Shown one piece after another: positions 22,623 through 33,275 of a DNA stretch of 64,000 nt. Origin of the DNA: Kalmusia sp. IMI 367209 (lineage: Eukaryota; Ascomycota; Dothideomycetes; Pleosporales; Didymosphaeriaceae); assembly GCA_027946365.1 (NCBI GenBank), contig JAPEUQ010000007.1, forward strand, positions 248,001 through 312,000, in the 5' to 3' direction. Both the position numbers and the translations under genes were made by a program. Numbering within the stretch: the first letter of the stretch is position 1; every line of letters starts with the position of its first letter. The notes under the pieces were generated by a model. That model was given only the letters and a program-made list of their open reading frames with translations, searched no databases and was not told the DNA's origin.

Positions 22623-24279
22623 CTACACTTTGATCCCCTCAAAGAACCCAAACCTCCCCTTCGGATCATACTTCTGCTTCAGTCCCCTCAGCCTCTCCAA
22701 CCGCCACTTGTCATACCCATACACTGCCTCATTACTCTCATCTCCAATTGCGTAGTTCACATACGCGCCTAGCTTCAACCCTGTACCTCCAAGCATCGCC
22801 TCCCGAACCTTCTTTCCGTACGAGGTAGCAAGGTCATCGAGCGTCGCGTTGCCAGGCGCGTAAGTAAACGTCGGCGCAGCGAGGATATTGCCCTCGCGCA
22901 GGGGGGAACGCAGTGCTGTCTGCACCCACTAGCTTCACGCCGTTCTGCGCATAGCCTTCGAGCAGCATGCCGCTAAGTTCTAGGCCCGTGCCGGGTAGCT
23001 CAGCGAAGATATTGAGCACTTTGCGCAGGTTGGCAGTGTTCCATTGCACGAGGTCGACGGGCCATGTCTGGCGCGAGTATCCCTTTGCACAGTTGATGCC
23101 GTCGAGGTCGGAGCCAGAAAGCTTATTGGCGCCGGCGAGATCGGTGTATGCAGAGGTGACGCTGGCGGGCTTGAGGGCGTCGAGGGGGTCGCTGTATTTT
23201 TTGGGGAAGGAACGACCTTGCCAGAAGACTAGGAGCTGGATGACGGGCTTGGAGTCGACGTCTGGGTTGTTAAGGATGACGCCGAAATGGGTGAGCTCGA
23301 CTGGTCGGTTTTTGGCATTGATCCAGGTGTTCATCACATTGAAGACAGATTCTAGCTTGTCTTGCTTGAAGATGTATACTTTGGTCGAGAAGCCTTCATC
23401 TGCTACCGTCGTGCGATCGTATACTTGATAATCGACCTGAGTTACGACACCAAAATTGTGCCTAGAATGATATAATTAGTGAAGGTGTTAACAATAATCG
23501 GGTTCGAAGAGTTCTTACCCAGCACCGCGCATGCCCCAGAACAGATCCGAGTGCTCATCTTTAGAGACGTTGATCGCAGTACCATTTCCAAGCACGACAC
23601 GGTAGGCAACAACGTTGTCAATGGCCAGTCCATATTGCCCTCTTGTAGCCATCCGTGGCCGCCACCTAGCGTAACACTATGAAGAAAGCACAATTAGCAA
23701 GACTTCGCGGCTGATATTAGTCTTACAAGCTTGCTTACCCTGTGAAGCCAGTGCAATCGCAACCACCAGCGACCAGTGTTTTGCCCGCAGCCCAAGCAGT
23801 CCCAATCACTTCACCAGATTTGGCACCACCCTGGACGTGTATTACGGGTCCTTTCTTGGTGCGTGTGTCGCTGACTGTAACATTCTTCATACCGCGCATG
23901 TAGATACCAATTCCACCCTTGAAGGTATTGAGAGTCTTAGAGAATCCATGACCACCGTTGAAAGTGAGGAATGGAATATTGCGCACATTCGCATATGCAA
24001 CCTAGGCCCTTGTTAATTTAACCCTTTTCATATTGAATGATCAGTAATACTCACAGTAGCCTGTACATCTTGCTCAGAAAAGACCTTGACAATGGCGTCA
24101 AAAGCAGGGTTGATATTGGCCGCCCATCTCGTCTTGGCGTCGTCAAAGGCCTGAGTCCCTGGTGTGTAGATCTCAGCACTTTGAGAGAGTTTGGGCTTGA
24201 GGTCCTTGGAAAGATCCCCAATAGCAGCCGCAGAAGTGACTGCTGCAAGGAACAGCGACTTGAGTATGAAAGCAACCAT
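22623..24279 (-). CDS. Secreted FAD-linked oxidoreductase, berberine-bridge-enzyme (BBE) type; frame-disrupted
   Basis: Four exons (24279-24055, 24001-23739, 23676-23519, 23461-22623) would give about 494 residues, the usual size. Residues 1-19 form a signal peptide (MVAFILKSLFLAAVTSAAA). The FAD-binding PCMH domain shows FNGGHGF with the likely flavin-linked His, IHVQGGAKSGEV, GGCDCTGFTG and TLGGGHG, and later FWGMRGAGHNFGVVTQVDY. The C-terminus has the BBE motif with NYAIGDE...YGYDKWRLERLRGLKQKYDP. Two breaks are visible. Near 23638-23646 the frame after GGGHGWLQ moves to GQYGLAIDN, needing one added base (or two removed). At the G6 run 22901-22906 one base must be removed to continue as PLREGNIL. 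Such enzymes often oxidise alcohols or cyclise metabolites; the substrate cannot be told. The gene may be a pseudogene or carry sequence errors. Confidence 0.82.
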
Positions 24280-26017
24280 GTTCACCCTTGGCATGCAGCC
24301 TGTTCCGTACAATCGGGCGAGGGGTAGTACCGGCACCTAGATACACTGCAGGTTGCATCTAGTTATATATCACGCCTACATCTTTGTAATTTTCTACTCG
24401 ACTTGAATAGCTACCTGGTGCCATCAGGCCTCTGGTGTTGGGTCAGCTTGGAAGCTTAGAGGTCCGTGCTAAAACATGACAGCGGACTTCGAACAGCCGC
24501 CGACTTCGCTTCTCCGACGATCTTGACGTTCTCCACTGCCATAGGTGAGCTCAATCGTATGTGGGATTTTTTCTCCACGCGATGCATAGTGGTCGTCCCA
24601 TGGTGCTGGAGCACAAGGCAGTCTCTGGTGCGCGCACGTGCGATCACAGTGAGGATGCCGAACCTGGTCAAAGATAGATGGAGACATCGAAAGATGAAGC
24701 TGGCTATATTCATGCTAAGCTTCGCTCATTGGTGATTTTCCGGGTTTCTGACCTTCGGCACAGAGCGGCGAACAGTGTAGAGACTTGTCTCGCGTTCCAT
24801 GCGCGTCACTCCTATTTCAAGTATTTTGTCGTGGAAAAGAAAGCTGCTTGAGTTGGTGTCATGAACCTCGTTATACCACGTAGCTGTGTCAATTTTCCTT
24901 CGGGATATTTCCAGGTTGTTGCTACTACAGACATCTGCGTGGAACGATTGATATGTCACCCATGGTGGAGCACTGAACGTACACACGGAAGTCCGCATGA
25001 CCATGCATCCGCAGGCAAACCGGCTCTGACGCTTGAAGAAGGGTATATTGTATTCAAAACGTTTTGTTGAGGGAGTGCTGATTTGATGCCTAGTGTTCAA
25101 TACTCGGTCTCAATGTTTACTGAAACCTTTTTGCTGTAGACATATTATGGCAATGATGGGACTGAATATCCTTGCAGTTGAATAAGTGGCTGGTATGAAA
25201 TCGGATCAGAATCCTTCCAGAAGTTGAGTTCAGTAGTAGCAGTGATGCCGCTTTTTGGTCATTCCAGAACACGGTATCGTACTATTACGGATGATCTCTC
25301 AAGAGGAATTGATAGTGATGGTGACGCCATCAACACGTGAAATGTGGTAAGAAAAACACGGAAGAAGGTCCGGTTATAGCTACATCAAAGATTTCATAGT
25401 TTCCAAAATAAAGTCCTTGGATTGGTGCTATGCACAGAGGACGCCCTACTCAATGATGTTCGATGCTGCAGCGGCTAAAGAACGCTACGGCCGTACTTCT
25501 TTCAAGCAGGGGCATGGGTGTATGAAGGCTTGGGAACCACGGGTCCTTTCCTTTGAACATCGCGGCAACTAGTCAGTAGCTTGTATGCATGAAATTGTGT
25601 GACTGTAATCTAGATATACAGATCCGGCAAGTCCATCTATTCCTTACAGCTGCGATGCGCTGCGGACATTGAGTGGCATCTAGAACCCTGCGAGGCTTGT
25701 CGCAACTTATTGGCTACAGGATTTATAGCATTATGATGGCATTCTGAGGGCTAGCAGGCGTCAGTATCGTTGTCAATAATGGAAGTGATAGAATGCAAGA
25801 ACGCTGGCAAGCTAGCTGTCTGCGCTAGAGACCTTGGCATACAGGGTCACATCGACCTTGGAAAACCCCCTGTCCCTTCACTACCGAGTGCCTACACATC
25901 ACATATACATCCTGTTGATCCCTGAGAAATGGGAATAGTTTCAGTTGGTCGACCGATCGATTGTTTGCTAGTCTCCCATGGGATGGTCCACAGTCACGTC
26001 GATCCTCGCGAAGCTAT
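24280..26017. other. Gene-poor intergenic stretch
   Basis: About 1.7 kb with only short open frames in all phases and no recognisable domain. It contains the BBE promoter (TATA-like site at 24364-24369) and the 3' flank of the EthD gene. The base composition looks more A/T-rich than the housekeeping part, which could reflect decayed DNA. Confidence 0.5.
24364..24369 (-). promoter_or_regulatory. TATA-like box upstream of the BBE gene
   Basis: A TATATA element lies about 85 bases upstream of the BBE start codon on the minus strand, a plausible distance for a fungal core promoter. Confidence 0.35.
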
Positions 26018-26536
26018 CTAAGGAGCCGCATGCTCTACCACTTTACCATCCAACACATGATCTTCAAGCCACCCCACGGAATGCCTTCCATTATTAGTTT
26101 TGTCCTCATCAAGGGCTTTGACTTACCGTGACCGCTTAGTATCTGCGAAGTTCTCATGATCTGGTCCTACAACCTCAATGAAGAAAGGATCAGCCTTTAA
26201 GCGGACAAAGCAATCTACATCCTCAAACACAGCCTGGACGAAACTATCATAATCTGTGAAAGCTTCAAATTGTGGCCCGGCAATTTTTGCCATCTTCTTC
26301 CTGTCTTCGTCCGTATTATGGACCTAACCAAGTTAGGCGAACGATATGAAAAGCGACGATATACCTACCATGGTAAATCTGATGATGCCGTATTTGGCCA
26401 TGAGACCTTTGACGAGAGGCGCATGTATCTCTGACATGTACGTGTGATATTCATCCTCGCTCATTCCCGGCTTCCGGTACGCACAAACAGTCCATTGAAA
26501 GAGTCGCCGTGGCCTTGTTCCATCAGAAGATGCCAT
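26018..26536 (-). CDS. EthD-domain decarboxylase, anthraquinone-pathway type (TpcK/AgnL1/MdpH-like)
   Basis: Three exons (26536-26369, 26323-26127, 26084-26018) encode 143 residues, with GT...AG sites and a CTAAT branch site in the second intron. The sequence RRLFQWTVCAYRKPGMSEDE, then YMSEIHAPLVKGLMAKYGII, TDYDSFVQAVFEDVDCF, LKADPFF and VGPDHENFADTKRS is the pattern of small fungal EthD proteins. These form a ferredoxin-like alpha-beta barrel. Characterised relatives remove the carboxyl group from anthraquinone acids in emodin, monodictyphenone and agnestin pathways. The last exon supplies the end GWLEDHVLDGKVV, which the family also has. The AflR-like regulator 2.1 kb away supports a secondary-metabolite role. 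No polyketide synthase lies in the window. Confidence 0.85.
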
Positions 26537-28647
26537 TATCAGAGGAACCAGAGTGGGAAAGAAATACCAATTCTTGTTCAGCTTTATCGGTCACAAGTCG
26601 TATTCTTGACTCGTAGGTAGTGAAGAGCGTTTCGTTCTTGTTGCAGGCACGTGTTGAATCTTTTCGGAGACCGTGGACCGCCAGAAGACAAGCAGGATTC
26701 GGTGTCTCGGCTTACTCCGAAGTTCAACCACGGGTAGCAACTCGTAAGAATCTATGCTCATCTTCTTTGTGGTGCCACTAGTCAAAAAAATACCCTATTC
26801 GTCACTGTAGCTGGCCTCATGCATCTTCGATTCAATAGATCGAACGTGGAAGGTGGAATGCATATATACTAAAACTGGCGGGCTGGGAAATCACGACTAT
26901 GCGCTTCTCGATCTACGACTTAGTTTTCGTACTACTATAGGTCCTGCGCAGGTACGCTCGCAACATCGGTGCGACTCGCAGTTTAGTTACGCTACAGAAC
27001 AGACTTGGCCCTCGAGAGCTCTCTATTGCATAGCCCGTTTAGGAAACACATATCGCGGAAGCAGCCGGCGATCTACGATGACCGCGATCTCTATCCGACA
27101 TGCCATGTAGTATTCACATGCCAGCATGTAAAGAGTATAGGCGACCAAGTACAGCTTTGACACTTCTCTAACCTGTGCATAGGGGCGCCTGAACATCATC
27201 ACCGCGGTATCGTTGCGTAATACATGGCAGGCCCATTATTTTGCTAAATGACCCGGTAGATCCTACGAATGCCAGCACGAGCCCTCGGTTACGAACCGGC
27301 GCTTCCGATAATCTCGCACATTCACGCATCTTTCGATCTATACGGCTTTCTACAGATAGTATGCCATTATCAATCTTAACAAAGTTGAATATGAAGAGAT
27401 GCTCGATCCATCATAACCATTTTTCGAGCGCCCTTGTGCTATTATCTTCAGTAGTGGTTACCTTGACACCATTTCTTTGATTTGTGGGGGCTGACTCTGC
27501 TAGATTCACTTACCCTTGTCATCGACATCTTTCGAAGCCATGGCCTACGGTCCAGGCGATCCGTAGATAAAAGATGTCTTAGTCGTTATTACCGAGGTGC
27601 GCGGATGGACGGCTGTGGACCTGGCCAATATATATGATCCGATTGTGAAGCTCCGACTTCTTGCAATAACTTAGACGAGGCAAATCTGAAATTAGGGCTC
27701 TTTTCCGAGAAATACATTCAAATCGTACCAAGTTCTACGGCGCTTAACATATCGTTCATTAAAGTCCAGCTTTGGCCCCCGACCTTGCTTGTTCGCAGCG
27801 TCCCTCATCGGCTTGCAAAAGCCCCGATCGGCCCCTCTTTTCATTCGAAAAAAAAGCCCCGACATGCGCCTCATCCAAGCTACGGACTCTCCCAAGATCC
27901 TAGGTAGCCGCGGCTAGAGACACATTACGACCTAGGACCCTGAAAGCATACTGTGGCTGCTGCATTAGCGTACGGAGTTCGAGGGCTAGTGGGTCTTGGG
28001 CCTACAATGAATGACGCAGGACATTGCCGATGGTCTTCTCGCTGCCAGTATGGAAGGTGGTAGCGATAAACGCGTAGCAAGTATCTGGTCAATATGCACG
28101 ATTTTTCCTTTCAATCGAAGTAGGCGCTGCACTAATATGTATATGCTGGAGGGATTATCAGGGTGTATAATGAACCCATTACTCTTGTTGGTTGCACTAT
28201 TCTCCTTTTAGCCGTTTCGGTTCGCCTACGAGCAGGTACTAGATAGTCGTCATCAACTACATCCTTCCAGCATGGTACGTTCTTCTCATGTACAACCCTG
28301 GTCCTGGACAGCCGTTGAGACCAGGGCTTGTACCTGCCAGGAGCTGGTTCCTGAGCCGATATGGTGGCGCTGCCGACACTTGAGCAAGACACACTAGTAT
28401 ATGGTACTCCATGCGACAAGCGAACAAGGGCTTTCCAAAGAGACTATTCACCACATAGTACCTATATGCGTAACCAGGTTTATTGCGTCCATTAATATTG
28501 AATCCTGTTAGGTTGTCTTCTAGTACGGTACCCCTTATTCATCTTCCATTGTACAACCTACTGCTTTCATTCCTTTTAGTCTCACTGATAACCTGACATC
28601 GGTTCTTTCAACGAGCTCTCATCCTCTGTCTTTTCCTCTTCATCAAA
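26537..28647. other. Gene-poor stretch between EthD and AflR-like genes
   Basis: Only short open frames with many stops in all phases are present. I could not recognise remnants of a polyketide synthase or thioesterase. The stretch may be degraded DNA from a former cluster, but nothing proves it. Confidence 0.45.
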
Positions 28648-30005
28648 ATGGAAACCACCCAACAGCCATCACCTATACAACGAACTGTTTGTGTACCTGG
28701 AGAAGGACGCGTCAAGCTTCGATCCTCTTGCGATGGTAGAGACTCCCGGAAATCATGACATGATATGGTCCCATGCTTATCTTTCCAGCTTGTACGATAG
28801 CGAAGGTGAAGTGTGACAAGCAGACACCCTGCGAGAGGTGTCACATCAACGTTCTTGATTGTTCATATAGTCCATCCAGACGCCATGGCAAGCAATCTTG
28901 GGCGAAAAGAGTTGCCGAACAACATCAACGATATTTCCAATCAACTATGTATAGCTATAATCCGCAAGCTTCAGCCGGAATGAGTTCATCCCTCTCATTC
29001 CATCCGCAACATATAATGCCAGCTGCACTTGCAACGCCATCGACGATATCGCCTGTTACGCCAACAAGCCCAATGCTGGACGTTTCTATGGGTAACAGCC
29101 CGATAAGCAGCCCTCCCACGGCCCACTACTTCAACGCTGGCGATAATCTTCAGTTTGCGAACCCGTGGCCGGGAGTCATTGCGCCAGCTTCATCCGAGAG
29201 TCCTGCCAGCACATCAACATTAACGAATTCTGATGCAGGTGCATCGCCACTTCTTGAAGCGCCATTTCAACCATCAGTACATGACTGCGAAGCCAGAGCT
29301 ATCACTGTACTTCACTCATTACACCACAGTCCAGTGAACGACTCCACAGCAACACCAGCAGAACGCCCAACATCTGCAAGTCCGGCACTGACTCGAACAC
29401 CGCCGCTCGACAAGATATTGTACCTCAGTCGCATCGCTGTGAGCACAATACGAGAGTTGCTTGAATGTCCTTGCGCACAGCAACCGCATCTTGCGCTGCT
29501 GTATATGACCATCGTCTCTAAAACGCTCTTCTGGTACCGACTCGCAGTTAATTTGTCCTTCAAAACCGCCGGATCTCAACATCCATCCTCATCGAAGCAA
29601 CCACAAGCATCAACACACACCATGTCTCCAAAACCCAACATATCCGCCTCCGCTACTAATGCTTCACCAAATTTTGTTGCTGGCCCTGCAAAATCAAACA
29701 CCATTCAAATCGGAATGTTCGATCTCGAAGAAGAAGATGAAGCGATACTAGTGCGTAGCGTAGTCGTAAGTGAAGTAAAGAAAGTATGGCGCCTGGTGGA
29801 AATAATCAAGGCTGGAAATCAAAGACGAAGCACAGAAGAGAGTCATGTGAGTGAAGAACAAAGTTTATGCTCCTGGTATATAGTCGGGAGTGAAAAATTG
29901 GAGCGGGAGGTGCAGGATACGATGCGGGAAGTGTGTGAAGGGACAAGTCGTCGAGGAGTAGATGAGAGACAAGCAGGATGGTCTGATCAGGGATGGTCTG
30001 CATGA
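28648..30005 (+). CDS. AflR-like Zn2Cys6 transcription factor
   Basis: Two exons (28648-28735, 28789-30005) encode 434 residues. The intron splits the zinc cluster, and splicing restores KLRSSCDACTIAKVKCDK followed by PCERCHINVLDCSYSPSRR. This is a complete Cys6 pattern with the RHGK linker typical of AflR. The middle is Ser/Pro/Thr-rich. The C-terminal part (CEARAITVLHSL, LDKILYLSRIAVSTIRELLECPC, LLYMTIVSKTLFWYRLAV) resembles the AflR regulatory domain. AflR is about 440 residues, the same size. The family activates aromatic polyketide clusters (aflatoxin, dothistromin, monodictyphenone). The target genes here are not known; the neighbouring EthD gene is a candidate. Confidence 0.9.
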
Positions 30006-31961
30006 TCTACTATGGATTGATTTTCAGGGTTCGATGCCAGGCAGAGTACTTGTCGAGGACTTGGTGGAGAGTTCAAGGTAAAGCGATCCAGCATCCGGGT
30101 GGGACAGTCGCATTCTGGTGTTAGTGTTTTTGTTCAGGAGGTTCAAATTTTCATCGACAAGCGCGGGAAATATTCACCGAACTTGCCTTAGCAGTGGCTG
30201 TAACGGCATGAATGTCACTGTTGCTAGATCATTTGCTGATCTTAGGCAATAATTGGTGTGGACAAGCCTTAGCAATAGTACAAATGTAGCAGCTCGTCGA
30301 CGCTCTAATAGCGGAGATACCCCTGAGTCTGCAGTTCGGAAAGAGACAATATCACGTGCTCTGGGGCGAATAGGACTTTTCCATGGATGTAAGCATCAAG
30401 CGGCGATGATCTCATTCACAGACTCGCCAAAAAGTACGCTAGGGAGGCCAGCGGGGCCAACAACGACCCTTGTAAAGATGTAGACCCTGCCCATGTTGTT
30501 CCCCCACCGGCTTACCCTAACCAGCAAAATCACCCTTGCGAAACATCGTGAGGGCGAATTGAGCTTTATCTACTTTCTGTGATGGTACTACTTTGCTTTT
30601 TAGCTCCTAAACGTACGCAATTAGTGTTCAAATTCTTTGAAACGTAGCCAATCACTCCTCAAACGGTCGCGATTTAATGACTCCGTACGAGTAATGTTCA
30701 TAGTCGCTAAAGTCGCTATGTGCTTAGCATCTGCACTACCTACTCTTCCCATGTCGATGAGCAGCAGCGCATTCGTCACGACATTAGGGTGCGCGCACTT
30801 CCGACTGACATTTGTTTGGAAGTCAATTTTGTTGATCATTTTTTTCCATGTCACCTTCCCTCCAAGGCACTTAAACAGCCCATGAGTCGCACTGGAACTT
30901 GTCTAAGATTTTGGGCCTATCGCTCGCGCAAGTGAGGGGCTTTGAATCATGGGGATGTGATGGTGACATCTTCTGCGTAGGAGGAACTACCACAAGCATT
31001 AGTACTGCTGCTCTAGTACGTCTATGGTCTATTCTGAACTCGAATACTCTTTATAATATCGTAATATCTTTGTAGTGATTGAAACCTTCTAAAATCTCAT
31101 TCGTTGACACAAAAGCATCTGCTGTCGCCATTTCTGACAAAGTTTTTCAAACCAATCCAGAAAGTATTCAAAACATTACTCGTGGCTGCTAACGAGATAT
31201 AGTATATGAATCAACGAGCTCGCCTCCATAGTTCACAGCAAATATTTGCTTTGGAGTACGTCCTTACTGTTAGGTGTCGTGGAACTCGACATCGCCCTCC
31301 GCACGCTTATTTCAGAGCCTGTAGAGTTGAGAGAGACATCATGCTGGGCTAAAGAAATCGAATCGTATAGACCAATCCGACGCTAAGGGAACAGTCTCGT
31401 CGAAGTTTTACTCGATGTCATCCCCTGTACATGAACTCGGTGCTTATTCACCAGCATGTTCACTAATTACGATACTTGAATGCCTATTGAAGAGTTATTG
31501 AGCGTTGAAAAAACTTTCTTAATGCTTAAAGAACCAATCAAGTGCTGAAATCTTGTTCTGAACTGGTGTAACCCTCCCTCTAGGTTGACATTTTATCGAG
31601 CAATGAGGACTGGCCGTATGCCTTCTGGGAGCCCACGTGGCCTAATTAAGAAAATCTTGGTGAGTCAGAAGTTTCAAGAATATTACAATAAACGAGACTA
31701 GATATTATGTAGCAAGTAAGTCATGATCGTTGGACATAGGCCCAAGCCCTCGAGGAAAGGCGTCAACGTGACCTATCTAACCTGGCCTAGTATACCCTTC
31801 AAAATTAGCTTACTCGGCCTTAGCCCGCCCCGCGTACACTGTCACGACTATGTAATCTTCCTCAATATAAGCGATTCCATCTCATATCACCTTACCCTCT
31901 CCATTCCCGCAACCCTTAATCTCAAAACTCCGTCTCTGCCATCTTTGCTCACGTGATCGCC
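30006..31961. other. Gene-poor, A/T-leaning stretch
   Basis: No gene is supported. Small open frames (for example around 30621-30885 on both strands) overlap each other and match nothing I know. The DNA continues into the decayed F-box gene, so it may be mutated repeat or former coding DNA. Confidence 0.45.
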
Positions 31962-33275
31962 ATGGACAGCCTTCCTCAAGAACTGATCAAGGGAATCAGT
32001 GTTACCTCGACCGCGATCAACTGAAACAAACCCTCGCAGCCAATCAGAAATTCAATATCGCTGCGGAGAGCCTATCTAGGGCTTTTGACGAGGTTATTTT
32101 TGACTTAGCAAATCTTAATACTTTCTTAAATACCTTTGACGGTCGCCGCTTCCGCTATCTTCGGCGCGTCAAATATGCAGTTTCCCTCCCTACACCGGAA
32201 ATCGAAGTCAATGAAGATTCGCCCGATCTCCCACCTTGCCCCGAACATCAAGAAAAGCTTAAACTTCTTAGTAAGGATGTCACTTAGCATATCCAATTGC
32301 TTTTCTCGCCTCTACGTATGCTAGAGAGCCGCGTGGGAGTGGAACATAGACCAGGTCGAATTAAACTAACCATCTTTACGCCAATTATAGAAGTGAGCCC
32401 CATTGTATTTTGCCGCCATCGCGCCTTTGTAAGCTGGCGTGTTCATCTACTTACACCCCCAAGATCTACCCAGTCTCAGCTCCATACCCTCCATTCGCTT
32501 TAAGAATAGGGCACCGTTCAGCCCATTCGAAGAGCCACATACGACTCCACGAAAATCAAACCTAAGGGCTCTCTTAGATATATCAAATAGACTCCCTAAT
32601 CCCAAACTTCTAGCCTGCGCTATCAGTTGAGACGAGTAGCTAATACCTCTAACCAATGAAGAAGCAGCCAAACGATAGCATATATATTAAGGCTCAAATC
32701 GAGTTTCGAGCCATGACTTCTCAAATGCGCTTACCACAGATGCTTTATGGAGCCTTAGAGAAGTGTATTTAAATTTCATCCAGCCTTTTAAACACCGAAA
32801 TGCTATATTAGCGTATGGCAATACAAAATCCCGTTGCACCGTTGCCCTATGATCCATTAAGCTTCTCTCTTCACATACTATCCTATCAACTACGCTGTAT
32901 GTACCTCTTCGCGGTCATTGATGATACGTTATTCTGGCCTCATGAAGGATGTACGCATGACGACAGTGTGCCGACTTGGCCACGCCTCGAAACCGTCGAA
33001 GTGAAGTTCCACATGATGAGGCCGGCCGGTGCCTGATATTTCAAGGGTCCTTAGATGAACGCCGCATTGCCGCATATGAGCTGAATACAACATCTTACCC
33101 TCCACTCGAACAAATGACAGAGGATAAAGATGCAGACGTAAGAAAAGACCACGTCGATATGGATCTATAAAATAGCGCAAAGTACTGAATCGTACCCAAT
33201 GATGAAGCCTTAGAACCGTTTCTCGGTGCATTTGCAGGAGCAGTAGCTTCTATGTCGGTTTTGAAGGAGGCTTAG
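31962..33275 (+). pseudogene. Decayed F-box protein gene
   Basis: The start MDSLPQELIKGIS is an F-box N-terminus. The frame then breaks near 31995-32005. In another frame YLDRDQLKQTLAANQKFNIA and RRFRYLRRVKYAVSLPTPE follow, and a stop at 32284-32286 interrupts. Further pieces appear in scattered frames: FWPHEGCTHDDSVPTWPRLE at about 32934, YELNTTSYPPLEQ at about 33080, and NDEALEPFLGAFAGAVASMS at about 33205-33260. The order fits a single fungal F-box protein, a family I recall as expanded in Dothideomycetes, where the F-box recruits substrates to SCF ubiquitin ligases. Many stops and shifts show it is dead. Repeat-induced point mutation is a possible cause, but the shifts need indels too. 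Confidence 0.75.

Noticed and set aside
30621..30885. Overlapping open frames of 77-82 codons on both strands in the gene desert
   Set aside because: Neither matches a family I know; chance length in decayed DNA.
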